Part shown: positions 46,407 to 54,639 of the stretch, piece by piece
Layout of the letters: every line of letters begins with the position of its first letter
Numbering within the stretch: the first letter of the stretch is position 1
Assembly: GCA_024227135.1 (NCBI GenBank)
Contig: JAAELC010000145.1
Coordinates: 1 to 57,232, forward strand
Length of the DNA: 57,232 nucleotides
Origin: Gammaproteobacteria bacterium
Lineage (GTDB): Bacteria > Pseudomonadota > Gammaproteobacteria > Chromatiales > Chromatiaceae
Reading direction: 5' to 3'
The notes under the pieces: generated by a model
What the model was told of the DNA's origin: nothing
What the model saw: only the letters and a program-made list of their open reading frames with translations
The model's database searches: none
Position numbers and translations under genes: made by a program

Positions 46407-47117
46407 TCAAGTCTGCTGACTGGAGCCTGATCCCGAAAAAACCTGCTGGAGTAGATCGAGTAACGTCTCCCCCTCTTCCAGGAAACGAGGGATATCCCGG
46501 GGTTTGGGGAGTTTCTCGAATCGATAGAAAAGCACATCCTGGCCCCGGGACTCCAGGACGATGCCAGGATGATCAGCCAGAAAGGTCATGACCTGATCGG
46601 TAAACAGTGTACGCATTTTCTGCGCGTCCCTGGCCAGCAGATTGTACTCCTGGTTGAATCCGGACGCCCCGTCGAACGTCACCTGACCCAATCCGAATCT
46701 TGAACCCACATTGCGCATGTGAATGCGTTTGGGGCTCAGGTCAAAATCGGGCAGTTTACTTTGGGACCTGAACCAGACCACACCCTGACTTCGTCGCTCG
46801 ATGCTGTCATGGTCATCGGCCACCTGGAACCCGCGTTGCCCTTCCCCGCTGGATAAAGCTTTGTAGTGAAAGTCAAACAGAGTCACCTCCCTCTCGCCAC
46901 GCCGCCCGACCATTCTGTTCTTGATATTGGGGGGACCCTGGGTGAACAAATCGAAACCGGCTTCGTCCAGTTCTCCAGGCAATCGATGCTGCCCCCCATG
47001 GAACGTAAAACCCAGCCGCCCGGCTACCGTTTCCATGTCATCCCCCCGCCGCTTTTCATAAAATATGGCACCCGCAACGATAAGCACAAAGATCAGAACA
47101 ATCAGGATATTTGACAT
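46407..47117 (-). CDS. Membrane-anchored conserved protein of unknown function
   Basis: A 236-residue protein with one N-terminal membrane helix (residues 4-20, ILIVLIFVLIVAGAIF) and a soluble domain. The domain has a repeated family-like layout: RLGFTFHGGQHRLPGEL, NIKNRMVGRRGEREVTLFDFHY, LPDFDLSPKRIHMRNVGSRFG, GFNQEYNLLARDAQKMRTLFTDQV, FLADHPGIVLESRGQDVLFYRFEK and PRFLEEGETLLDLLQQ. I have a general impression that similar uncharacterised proteins exist in diverse bacteria, but no function is known to me. It converges on lysA and lies 93 bases downstream of the type I secretion adaptor on the same strand. Confidence 0.7.
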   Translation of the reverse strand: MSNILIVLIFVLIVAGAIFYEKRRGDDMETVAGRLGFTFHGGQHRLPGELDEAGFDLFTQGPPNIKNRMVGRRGEREVTLFDFHYKALSSGEGQRGFQVADDHDSIERRSQGVVWFRSQSKLPDFDLSPKRIHMRNVGSRFGLGQVTFDGASGFNQEYNLLARDAQKMRTLFTDQVMTFLADHPGIVLESRGQDVLFYRFEKLPKPRDIPRFLEEGETLLDLLQQVFSGSGSSQQT

Positions 47118-47209
47118 ACGCTAATTACCTTCATCGAATTAAACCGGGCTGCACACAATACGCAGATCAATTATATACGCCCGGCCTGGAGAAAATGTTC
47201 CGGAGCTGC

Positions 47210-48604
47210 TCATCGCTCCCTCAAACTCTCATCCCGATACCGAAGAAGTGGTGAAAGAAAATACTCGATCAACCGCCGGGTGCCGGTTTTTATCTCTACA
47301 CTGACGATCATCCCCGGCGACAACTCAACGGTGGCATCACCGAGACTCAAGCGGGACTCTTGTATTTTCAGCCCCAGAACATAGACCAGCCCCAGGTCAC
47401 TGTCCTCAACCGCGTCCCTGGACAACCTTGTAATTTCCGCCTGCAGTGTGCCATAGCGGGTAAAAGGAAATGTCTCAACCTTGATCTCCGCAACCTGACC
47501 AACTCTGACGAAACCCTTGTCACGGTTAGGTAAGAGCGCCTCAATTTCCATCGCTGCCTGATGAGGTACGATCTTCATCAGGGTCTGCGCGGGTGTGACC
47601 ACGCCGCCAACAGTATGAACGGCCAGTTGCTGTACGGTACCATCTACCGGAGCCCTTAAATATCTCTCCTCGCTATGTCGCCTGGCCTTGACCCGTTCCT
47701 GCTCCAGGTGTCGGCATTCCCGTTGTATACCGGTCAACTCCACCAGCCACTCCCGGCCTTGGGAATGTTTGTGCCTCTCCAGTTCAGACTGGGTTTCACG
47801 AACCACCGTTTCGGCGATCAGCAGCCGGTTATTTTCGGCAAGCAGATCATGGGCACTGGTCACCCGTTCCTGCTCCAGTTCCAGAAACTGATGCTCCGGC
47901 ACCATTTTACGTTGGAGGAGTCGATCCAGGTCGGCCACTCTGCGACTGATCAGCGGAAGCACCCCTTCCAGCTTCCCAATACGGTTTCTGATGACATCAA
48001 CCTCGAGCCGCTGTTTCCCAAGTCGAAACTGCAGCGTCTTCTGTCGGGTCACATACTCGTTCCATTGCTGAATAAACAGACGCCTTTGTATTTCGACCCG
48101 CTCAGGGGTTATCGCCTTCGGAAATACGGGTGACTCAGCCTGTTCACTCCATTGGGAAATACCCTTCACCAAGGCTTCCAGGCGTAGCCCGTCGGCCTTC
48201 ATCGTCTCGAGCCGCTCCTCAATATCGGCGAGTTCCGCAACAGATTCCGTCGGATCCAGTTCGAGCAGCAGATCCCCTCTATCAACCCGGTGACCTTCAC
48301 CCACGTGAATGGCTCGAATCTGGCCCATGGCCAGTGGCTGGATCTGCTTGCTCTTACCGCTGGGTATGATGCTGCCGCTTGCCACCGCCACCACATCCGA
48401 TCGACCGAGCACGGCCCATAAAATAGCGGAAATCACCAATGCCACCAACATCCGCACCAACAGACGACCCAAGGGGGACGGTGGACGCTCCTGAATTTCC
48501 AATGCCGCTGGCAGGAATGCCTGCTCCGGTCTCGACGACCCGTTACACTCCAGATCCTTCCGCCGGGCCCAGGCGGCCCTGAAAACCGACAAGTGCCCAC
48601 TCAT
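47210..48604 (-). CDS. Type I secretion periplasmic adaptor (HlyD family)
   Basis: A membrane fusion protein of 464 residues that bridges an inner-membrane ABC exporter and a TolC-like channel. It has one membrane helix (about residues 48-66), then VVAVASGSIIPSGKSKQIQPLAMGQI, a biotinyl-lipoyl-like half motif (GEGHRVDRGDLLLELD), a long coiled-coil hairpin (about 120-330) and the closing RAPVDGTVQQLAVHTVGGVVTPAQTLM. The C-terminal domain ends with GLKIQESRLSLGDATVELSPGMIVSVEIKTGTR, typical of HlyD. It overlaps the transporter gene by four bases. No TolC or RTX substrate gene is in this window. Confidence 0.92.
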   Translation of the reverse strand: MSGHLSVFRAAWARRKDLECNGSSRPEQAFLPAALEIQERPPSPLGRLLVRMLVALVISAILWAVLGRSDVVAVASGSIIPSGKSKQIQPLAMGQIRAIHVGEGHRVDRGDLLLELDPTESVAELADIEERLETMKADGLRLEALVKGISQWSEQAESPVFPKAITPERVEIQRRLFIQQWNEYVTRQKTLQFRLGKQRLEVDVIRNRIGKLEGVLPLISRRVADLDRLLQRKMVPEHQFLELEQERVTSAHDLLAENNRLLIAETVVRETQSELERHKHSQGREWLVELTGIQRECRHLEQERVKARRHSEERYLRAPVDGTVQQLAVHTVGGVVTPAQTLMKIVPHQAAMEIEALLPNRDKGFVRVGQVAEIKVETFPFTRYGTLQAEITRLSRDAVEDSDLGLVYVLGLKIQESRLSLGDATVELSPGMIVSVEIKTGTRRLIEYFLSPLLRYRDESLRER

Positions 48605-50751
48605 GACACTTCGCCTCGCACCGGGCCACCCTGCTGATAGGCGTGCAGGTCGGCATATCGGCCTTTCTCCCGTAACAACCCTTCATGGCTGCCCTGTTCC
48701 ACGATACAACCATTCTCCAAGACGACGATCCGGTCTGCATGGCGAACGCTGCTCAACCGGTGGGCGATTATAAAGAGGGTTCGCCCGTCAGCAATCCGGC
48801 TCATGTTATCCTGAATCAACCGCTCAGAATGATAATCGAGGGCACTTGTTGCTTCATCAAATATCAAAATTCGGGGATCTCCCATCAGCGCACGTGCAAT
48901 GGAGATCCGCTGCCGCTGTCCTCCGGAAAGATTGACCCCCTGTTCACCCACCTGAGTATCGTAACCCTCCTGCAACTGGAGGATAAATTCGTGGGCTCCC
49001 GCCAGCCGGGCTGCCCGTTCCACGCTTTCCATCGGGGCACCCATATCGCAGAAAGCGATATTGTCCCGGATACTCCCGAGAAACAGTTCATTTTCCTGAA
49101 GCACCGCCCCGATGCACCGGCGTAACCAGGTACTATCAACTCCGGAAAGATCCACTCCATCTACCAGCACACGTCCCGATTCCGGTACATACAACCGCTG
49201 TATCAGCTTAGTCAAAGTACTTTTCCCGGAACCGGAGCTGCCCACGATACCAATGATCTCCCCAGGCCTGACATCCAGTGACAATCCCCTCAGCACCTCT
49301 CTGCCATTCGCCTGATAGCGAAAATACACATGATCGAAAGTAACCCTTCCCTGCAATTCCGGGAGGGAACCGCGACCCGCCCTGTACCCCGGCTCCGGCC
49401 TGACGTTGAGGATATCCCCCAGACGCCGAATGGAGAGCCCGGCTTGCTGGAAATCCTGCCAGAGTTGAACGATCTTCAATACCGGCCCGCTGACTCGCTG
49501 CGCCAGCATATTGAATGCAATGAACTGCCCAACCGTCAGCTCACCCGCAATCACCAGATGAGCCCCCTGCCAGAGTATCCCCAGCATCATGATCTTGTTG
49601 ATCAGGGAAGCACTCTGACCGGCGATATTACTGAGATTCCTGGCGCGGAAATCTGCCGCCACATAGTTGGCAAGTTGATCCTCCCATCGCTGCTGCATGC
49701 GCGGCTCGGCCGCCAGGGACTTCAGAGTTCGGATTCCCGACACGGTCTCGACCAGAAAAGCCTGATTCACTGCACCCCGTTCAAACCGGCTATTGAGGCG
49801 CTGGCGCAACAACGGAGTAATCACCATTGAGAGCAGGACATAGACGGGGATGGTTCCTATAACTATCCAGGTGAGTATCGGGCTGTACCAGTACATGACG
49901 ACCAGAAAAAGCAGGGTAAAGGACAAATCGATCACCAGCGTCAACGCCGAGCCGGTGAGAAATTCCCTTATTCGATCCAGCTCCCGTATCCGCGCCACAC
50001 TGTCCCCCACCCGGCGTGCTTCAAAATAGCTCAACGGAAGTGCCAGCAGGTGCCGAAACAAGCGGGCTCCCAGCTCCACATCGATTCGATTGGTGGTGTG
50101 GCTGAATAAGTAGGTCCGCAATCCCGACAGCAGTACTTCGAACAACGCTACCAGTAGCAGGCCGAAAGCCAGCACATCCAGGGTCGTATAACCCCGGTGC
50201 ACCAGCACCTTATCCATAATCACCTGAAAAAACAGTGGAGTAAGCAGTGCCAGCAATTGAATGAAGCAGGAAGCCACCAGAACTTCGGCAAACAGGTGGC
50301 GGTACTTGACCAGACTGGGAATAAACCAGGAAACATCGAACCGTTGCCGAGCCGCAGCAAAGGGTCGCGGTACCAGGATCAGCAGCTTGCCGGTCCAGGC
50401 CTCCATCACCATCTTTTGTGGCAACTCGAGCGGTCGACCTTCCAGGGGATCATGGATGAGTAGCTTGCCGGCGGACAATGCTGCGATGACAAACCAGTGT
50501 CCATCCCGGTGCCGGGCCATTGCGGGAAGGGGTGTGTTACCCAGCCTGGAGCCATCGCTGTCCAGCAAACCAGCTTTGAATCCAAGGGTGGCTGCGGCAC
50601 GCAGCAATTGCCGATCAGACAGTAAGCGCCCTGAACGGGCATGCTGATGGCGAATATTATCGGGGTCAGCCGCCAACCCCTGAAGCCTGGCCACGATAGC
50701 CAGAGCAACAGCTCCGGTATCGGCGACCTCCCTGTCGACCGAATAGGGCAT
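48601..50751 (-). CDS. Type I secretion ABC transporter with degenerate C39-like domain (HlyB type)
   Basis: A 716-residue exporter. The N-terminal C39-like domain (about 1-135) starts DTGAVALAIVARLQGLA and lacks the catalytic Cys of C39 peptidases, as in HlyB, where it binds unfolded RTX substrates without cutting them. Six membrane helices span about 155-430. The ATPase domain has Walker A GIVGSSGSGKST (about 500-511), LNLSGGQRQRISIARAL-type signature (VNLSGGQRQRISIARALM), Walker B ILIFDEATSALD and a switch His in IIAHRLSS. AAGGA precedes the ATG by seven bases, with a good promoter at 50828-50856. Substrate unknown, most likely an RTX or adhesin-like protein encoded elsewhere. Confidence 0.93.
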   Translation of the reverse strand: MPYSVDREVADTGAVALAIVARLQGLAADPDNIRHQHARSGRLLSDRQLLRAAATLGFKAGLLDSDGSRLGNTPLPAMARHRDGHWFVIAALSAGKLLIHDPLEGRPLELPQKMVMEAWTGKLLILVPRPFAAARQRFDVSWFIPSLVKYRHLFAEVLVASCFIQLLALLTPLFFQVIMDKVLVHRGYTTLDVLAFGLLLVALFEVLLSGLRTYLFSHTTNRIDVELGARLFRHLLALPLSYFEARRVGDSVARIRELDRIREFLTGSALTLVIDLSFTLLFLVVMYWYSPILTWIVIGTIPVYVLLSMVITPLLRQRLNSRFERGAVNQAFLVETVSGIRTLKSLAAEPRMQQRWEDQLANYVAADFRARNLSNIAGQSASLINKIMMLGILWQGAHLVIAGELTVGQFIAFNMLAQRVSGPVLKIVQLWQDFQQAGLSIRRLGDILNVRPEPGYRAGRGSLPELQGRVTFDHVYFRYQANGREVLRGLSLDVRPGEIIGIVGSSGSGKSTLTKLIQRLYVPESGRVLVDGVDLSGVDSTWLRRCIGAVLQENELFLGSIRDNIAFCDMGAPMESVERAARLAGAHEFILQLQEGYDTQVGEQGVNLSGGQRQRISIARALMGDPRILIFDEATSALDYHSERLIQDNMSRIADGRTLFIIAHRLSSVRHADRIVVLENGCIVEQGSHEGLLREKGRYADLHAYQQGGPVRGEVS

Positions 50752-50827
50752 TTTTTATTCCTTTGGTATCTTCCTTGATGACTGGTGAAGGAACGGCAAC
50801 ACATATAAAACACGTCTTAGGCTTGAA

Positions 50828-50856
50828 ATACTAAGAATATAATCCCTTTTATGCAA
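50828..50856 (-). promoter_or_regulatory. Candidate sigma-70 promoter of the type I secretion operon
   Basis: On the minus strand -35 TTGCAT (50851-50856) and -10 TAGTAT (50828-50833) are separated by 17 bases, about 75 bases before the transporter start at 50751. The region between is AT-rich. Confidence 0.5.
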
Positions 50857-50886
50857 CCCCCTCTTTCAGGCGGTTACTCTTGTTCG

Positions 50887-51873
50887 TCACCGGAACTGAT
50901 ATCCGCCCTGAATCCCCCACATCGTGGACAGGCTGGCTGCCACGCCCGCACCCACCCGTTTGGCAAAGCGCTCCAGCAAATCCTTCTTGGTACTGAATTC
51001 CACGATCTCTTCGGCGCCAATGACTTCTCTTGCCACATAGCTGCTACTGCCCAGTTCGTCTGCCAGTCCCAGTTTGATACTCTCCTCGCCGGTCCAGAAA
51101 AGACCGCTGAAAATTTGATCATCCTGCTTGAGACGCTCGCCCCGACCTTCTTTGACCGCATCGATAAACTGCTGGTGTATTCGACTCAGTAATGCCTGCA
51201 TATGGGCCTGATCAAACTTATCCACGGGAGAAAAGGGGTCCATGATCCCCTTATGGGCACCTGAGGTCAGCAAACGACGCTCCACACCGAGTTTTTCCAT
51301 TCCTTCCACGAACCCGAACCCGTTCATCAATACGCCGATAGACCCGACGATACTGGCTTTATCGACGTAGATCTTGTCCGCTGCCACCGCTATGTAATAC
51401 CCCCCGGAGGCACAGATATCCGTCACTACGGCGTAGAAAGGGATATCCGGATATTTCTCCCGTAATCGCCCTATCTCATCATTGATGTAGCCGGACTGCA
51501 CCGGGCTGCCACCGGGACTGTTGATACGCAGTATGACGCCCTTGGTATTGGAGTCTTCAAAGGCGTTTCGGAGGCTGCTGATGACATTATCCGCGCTGGC
51601 GTCCGTTTCAGCACTGATCACCCCTTTCAGTTCTACAACGGCTGTATGCTCGCTACTGGGCGTCAAGCTTGCATCAGGAAAAACATCCGGCATCCAGATG
51701 ACCAGTAAAGCGAGCAGGTAGGAAAAGGTAAGAAACTTAAAGAAAATCCCCCAACGGCGAGCCCGTCGCTGTTCGTTCAGAGATGAAAAAGCTAGCTTCC
51801 GGACCAGTTCCCGCTCCCATTTTCCCGGCTCCCGATTATCGGTCTCTTTTTCCAACTCGTCTTTTTCATTCAT
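50887..51873 (-). CDS. S49-family signal peptide peptidase (SppA-like)
   Basis: A 328-residue membrane serine peptidase of the short SppA type, which degrades cleaved signal peptides. It has one membrane helix near residues 45-62 (FFKFLTFSYLLALLVIWM), then the periplasmic catalytic domain with VELKGVISAETDASADNVI, GVILRINSPGGSPVQSG, the nucleophile region TDICASGGYYIAVAADKIY (Ser in ASGG) and the Lys-bearing VDKASIVGSIGVLMNGFGF. The C-terminal FWTGEESIKLGLADELG is also conserved. ATG 51873 was chosen; 15 codons upstream are open. The rluC-HAD-SppA order is conserved in Pseudomonas and relatives. Confidence 0.9.
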   Translation of the reverse strand: MNEKDELEKETDNREPGKWERELVRKLAFSSLNEQRRARRWGIFFKFLTFSYLLALLVIWMPDVFPDASLTPSSEHTAVVELKGVISAETDASADNVISSLRNAFEDSNTKGVILRINSPGGSPVQSGYINDEIGRLREKYPDIPFYAVVTDICASGGYYIAVAADKIYVDKASIVGSIGVLMNGFGFVEGMEKLGVERRLLTSGAHKGIMDPFSPVDKFDQAHMQALLSRIHQQFIDAVKEGRGERLKQDDQIFSGLFWTGEESIKLGLADELGSSSYVAREVIGAEEIVEFSTKKDLLERFAKRVGAGVAASLSTMWGIQGGYQFR

Positions 51874-52232
51874 TGCTTGAATTGATTCCAAAAAGTTAAT
51901 CCATGAACAGCATTCCACGTCGGGCTGGCAAAATCTGGCACGCTTGTCTGCCAGCCTTCAGCTGTATATCGGAACGCTGCCTACAATCCTGAGGGAGACC
52001 CGGACCGGTATCCCATCAAGGGATTATGGGGTACTGCTGCTTCCTGATGGCTACCTGGGAGATGCACGGGGAACCCCCTGATTGAGTCAAATTGCCCACC
52101 GTTAACCTGCCTGCAACTACTTAAACCCAGACTCCATCGTCGGTTTCGCCAGGGGTACAGCCGTTGAACAAGATCGTGTCCAGACGAAAACGACCCATCG
52201 GATTGGGCGCTCAGGTCCTCCCTGATGATTGT
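51874..52232. other. Intergenic region, nothing recognised
   Basis: A 359-base stretch between the HAD gene and the S49 peptidase gene on the same strand. I see no conserved frame. A modest inverted repeat (GTATCCCA near 52011 with TGGGGTAC near 52030) is the only structure. A promoter for the peptidase gene may lie here but no clear hexamer pair was found. Confidence 0.4.
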
Positions 52233-52922
52233 TCAGCCCTGTACTTTCCAAACCTCAGTGGGATGGATATTCTGATCCAGCCAGTTGACTAAATCCTTTA
52301 TTTCATCCAGAACCGCAAGAGGCTCACAGGAATCCAACCGCTCCCGTTCATGGGCACCGTAACTGACTCCGATACTCGGAACCCCTGCATTTGTGGCCAT
52401 CAGCAGGTCATATTCGGTATCTCCGATCATAATCGCCTCAGGCGCTTCGACTCCGAGTTCGTCAAGAATCTGTAACAGCATCTCCGGATGTGGTTTGGAG
52501 TATGCCTCGTCTGCACATCGGGTGGTGTGAAAAACGGCCCTTAGATCCGTAGCATCCAACACCTGATCCAAGCCCCGCCGGCCCTTGCCCGTAGCCACGG
52601 CAAGCAGATAGCCACGGTGGGAGAGCTCCTGCAGCACTCCACGAGTATCCGCAAAAAGCTCGGATGGGGTTTTATCCGTGTCCAGATAGTAACGCCGGTA
52701 ACCGGAGACCACCCCATCCACACCGGAAGTATCCAGTTGGGGGAACAGGGTCAACACCGCTTCCTTCAGCCCAAGTCCAATAATGTTCCTAATGGCGCCA
52801 TCCGTGGGAATATCAAGATTGAGATCCGCCGCCGCCCCCTTAACACAGGACAAAATACGTGCCTCAGAATCCATCAGGGTCCCGTCCCAGTCGAATACCA
52901 GCAGTCTGATTCCACCGATCAT
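52233..52922 (-). CDS. HAD-superfamily hydrolase, phosphoglycolate phosphatase-like
   Basis: A 229-residue HAD-IA phosphatase. Motif I is LLVFDWDGTLMDSEA (Asp nucleophile near residue 11), motif II is VATGKGRRGLDQV, the Lys of motif III is in AYSKPHPEMLLQIL, and motif IV is MIGDTEYDLLMATNAGVPSIGV. The small helical cap fits the Gph subgroup. Its start overlaps the rluC stop by four bases, so the two are translationally coupled. The substrate is not predictable; candidates are phosphoglycolate or nucleotide-type phosphates. Confidence 0.9.
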   Translation of the reverse strand: MIGGIRLLVFDWDGTLMDSEARILSCVKGAAADLNLDIPTDGAIRNIIGLGLKEAVLTLFPQLDTSGVDGVVSGYRRYYLDTDKTPSELFADTRGVLQELSHRGYLLAVATGKGRRGLDQVLDATDLRAVFHTTRCADEAYSKPHPEMLLQILDELGVEAPEAIMIGDTEYDLLMATNAGVPSIGVSYGAHERERLDSCEPLAVLDEIKDLVNWLDQNIHPTEVWKVQG

Positions 52923-53881
52923 TGTTGAGATTCTTTCTTCAAACGATCCAACAGCGCTTTCAATTGAGGTTCCAGTGGTGCCTTGAAGTATCGGCTTTCC
53001 CCGTCGCCGGGCCAGCAGAATTCCAGTGATTCCGCATGGAGAAACAACCGTTTCAGACCCCGGCTTCGCATTTCTCTGTTCAGCAGTACATCACCATATT
53101 TTTCGTCACCAAGGATTGAAGTTCCAAGGTGTGCGCTATGAACCCGAATCTGGTGTGTACGACCCGTCATGAGTCTTGCCTGAACCAGCATGGAATCCTG
53201 AAATCGCTGCAGCACTCTGAACTCTGTGTGGGCTTTTTTCCCCCGGGAGTCCACCTGCACCATTCGTTCTCCGCTCTTCAGGGTATTCTTCAACAGAGGT
53301 TCTTTAACATCGATTCTGTCACGGGACCAGGAACCACCCAGAAGTGCCAGGTAACGCTTCTGCACCTGATTCACTCGCAACATCTCATGCAGAATTCGCA
53401 GCGCACTGCGCTTTTTCGAGACCAACAGACACCCGGATGTATACCGATCCAGACGATGAACCAGTTCTAACTGCTGCTTCTCCGTCCGTGCGGCTCGCAA
53501 TGTCTCGATGACGCCCTGGCTGATTCCACTCCCCCCGTGCACGGCCATCCCAGAGGGTTTGTTAAGTACCAGAAACCGCTCATCCTCGAAGATAACGGAC
53601 TGGTTCAGGCGATCCATGTACCGCTTATTCGGGGTGGACCTAACCGACTCAGCCATTCTGACGGGTGGAATCCGAACCACATCTCCCGGTTGCAGCCGAT
53701 AGCCGGCTTTGACCCGGCCTTTGTTCACCCTCACTTCCCCCCGACGGACAATCCGGTAAACCAGACTCCTGGGAACACCTTTCAGCTGGCTGATGAGAAA
53801 GTTGTCGATACGCTGATCTTTGACCTCTTCATCGACCTCGATCATTCTGACTGCGGGCTTGTTACTCTGGGACTCTGACAT
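52919..53881 (-). CDS. rluC: 23S rRNA pseudouridine synthase RluC
   Basis: RluC makes pseudouridine at positions 955, 2504 and 2580 of 23S rRNA (E. coli numbering). The 320-residue protein has an N-terminal S4 domain (about 17-75, QRIDNFLISQLKGVPRSLVYRIVRRGEVRVN), then the RluA-type catalytic domain with VLNKPSGMAVHGGSG, the catalytic Asp in VHRLDRYTSGCLLVSKK (about residue 146) and TGRTHQIRVHSAHLGTSILGDEKYG. Its divergence from rne is a strong gammaproteobacterial marker and supports RluC over RluD. Confidence 0.93.
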   Translation of the reverse strand: MSESQSNKPAVRMIEVDEEVKDQRIDNFLISQLKGVPRSLVYRIVRRGEVRVNKGRVKAGYRLQPGDVVRIPPVRMAESVRSTPNKRYMDRLNQSVIFEDERFLVLNKPSGMAVHGGSGISQGVIETLRAARTEKQQLELVHRLDRYTSGCLLVSKKRSALRILHEMLRVNQVQKRYLALLGGSWSRDRIDVKEPLLKNTLKSGERMVQVDSRGKKAHTEFRVLQRFQDSMLVQARLMTGRTHQIRVHSAHLGTSILGDEKYGDVLLNREMRSRGLKRLFLHAESLEFCWPGDGESRYFKAPLEPQLKALLDRLKKESQQ

Positions 53882-53912
53882 GGGTTGCTATGATACACAC
53901 TTATCGGCTCGA

Positions 53913-53941
53913 TTGATGCGAATGCCCTGGGGCGCTATACT
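53913..53941 (+). promoter_or_regulatory. Candidate sigma-70 promoter for rne
   Basis: TTGATG (53913-53918), a 17-base spacer and TATACT (53936-53941) form a good promoter. Start near 53948 would give a leader of about 690 nt before rne. Confidence 0.6.
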
Positions 53942-54080
53942 CTGCCGTTGGTGGTAATTTTGACCTACGGTCATAGAGTCCGTTTGTCCCCCACCGCTTA
54001 TACAGAATGTTTACCCGGTTCCGGCTGAGCTGGAATGCGGTCTGGTAATGGTTGTTTCTGCTGCGTGATAACAGGAGAGT

Positions 54081-54194
54081 GGTGCGAGTTTCACCGAATT
54101 TTGCCCGGCGCCTGCATGCGCCTTACCCCTGCTCCAGGGGGCAAACAGGAGCTGTCGCATCAGGCGACCCCTCCGTGGCATGGACGAGCCATGC
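54081..54194 (+). ncRNA. Candidate structured RNA element in the rne leader
   Basis: Successive perfect stems occur in 114 bases. GGTG/CACC (54081-54095) is first. A three-way junction follows: outer TTTGC 54100-54104 with GCAAA 54141-54145, arm 1 GGCGC 54107-54111 with GCGCC 54118-54122, arm 2 CCCCTG 54126-54131 with CAGGGG 54135-54140. Next is GGAG-ct-GTCGC (54148-54158) with GCGAC-cc-CTCC (54164-54174), and last GCATGG 54178-54183 with CCATGC 54189-54194. The family is not recognised. It could act in the rne leader or on the opposite strand upstream of rluC. Confidence 0.5.
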
Positions 54195-54477
54195 GCATCT
54201 TATTCGTGAAACTCAGAAATCACTGACCCGTTCCCACGCTGTGACCCCAATAACCCGACTGTCTTCTGCGATGCCGGTGTCGACGATACCTGAGAAAAGT
54301 TCCTGATCCAGGACCGATACACCATGGAATGCGCATGCATGTGGTGCAACGACCTGATGATGGGGCTTCCGGTATCGAAAATTAACCAGGGAGTTATCTT
54401 GGCAGCAAGGTAACCCTGAAAAACAAACGTGCGCCCATGTCGGTATTGGCCAGACAGCGAAAACGCTTACCGTATAC

Positions 54478-54538
54478 CAGGTAGAAATACTCTACCCTGT
54501 TATTCGAGGACTACCATTGAAGGGGTGAAGCAACCCCT
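54478..54538 (+). promoter_or_regulatory. Two hairpins in the proximal rne leader
   Basis: CAGGTAGA (54478-54485) pairs with TCTACCCTG (54491-54499, one bulged C) around AATAC. AGGGGT (54521-54526) pairs perfectly with ACCCCT (54533-54538) around GAAGCA. They lie 100-160 nt before the rne start, where E. coli has autoregulatory hairpins; equivalence is inferred from position only. Confidence 0.4.
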
Positions 54539-54639
54539 GCAGTAGCCCGAACTGGCATGTACACCGACTTCAGCGCAGGGTATTCCATCTGCTGGATGGC
54601 CCCCTGTGGTGTCATGGTGCGCCCAGGGATGTCAAATAT

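Larger units (their letters stand above)
53882..54639 (+). other. rluC-rne divergent region containing the long rne leader
   Basis: A 758-base gap without a credible protein. It holds a good plus-strand promoter (53913-53941), a block of perfect hairpins (54081-54194) and two further hairpins closer to rne (54478-54499 and 54521-54538). In E. coli the rne leader is about 360 nt and carries hairpins through which RNase E controls its own mRNA; the layout here suggests an analogous but longer leader. Confidence 0.55.

Noticed and set aside
54040-54180. Glycine riboswitch suggested by GGAGAG followed later by CACCGAA
   Set aside because: The conserved CTCTCAGG and GGAC segments of the glycine aptamer are missing, and rne is not a glycine-responsive gene.
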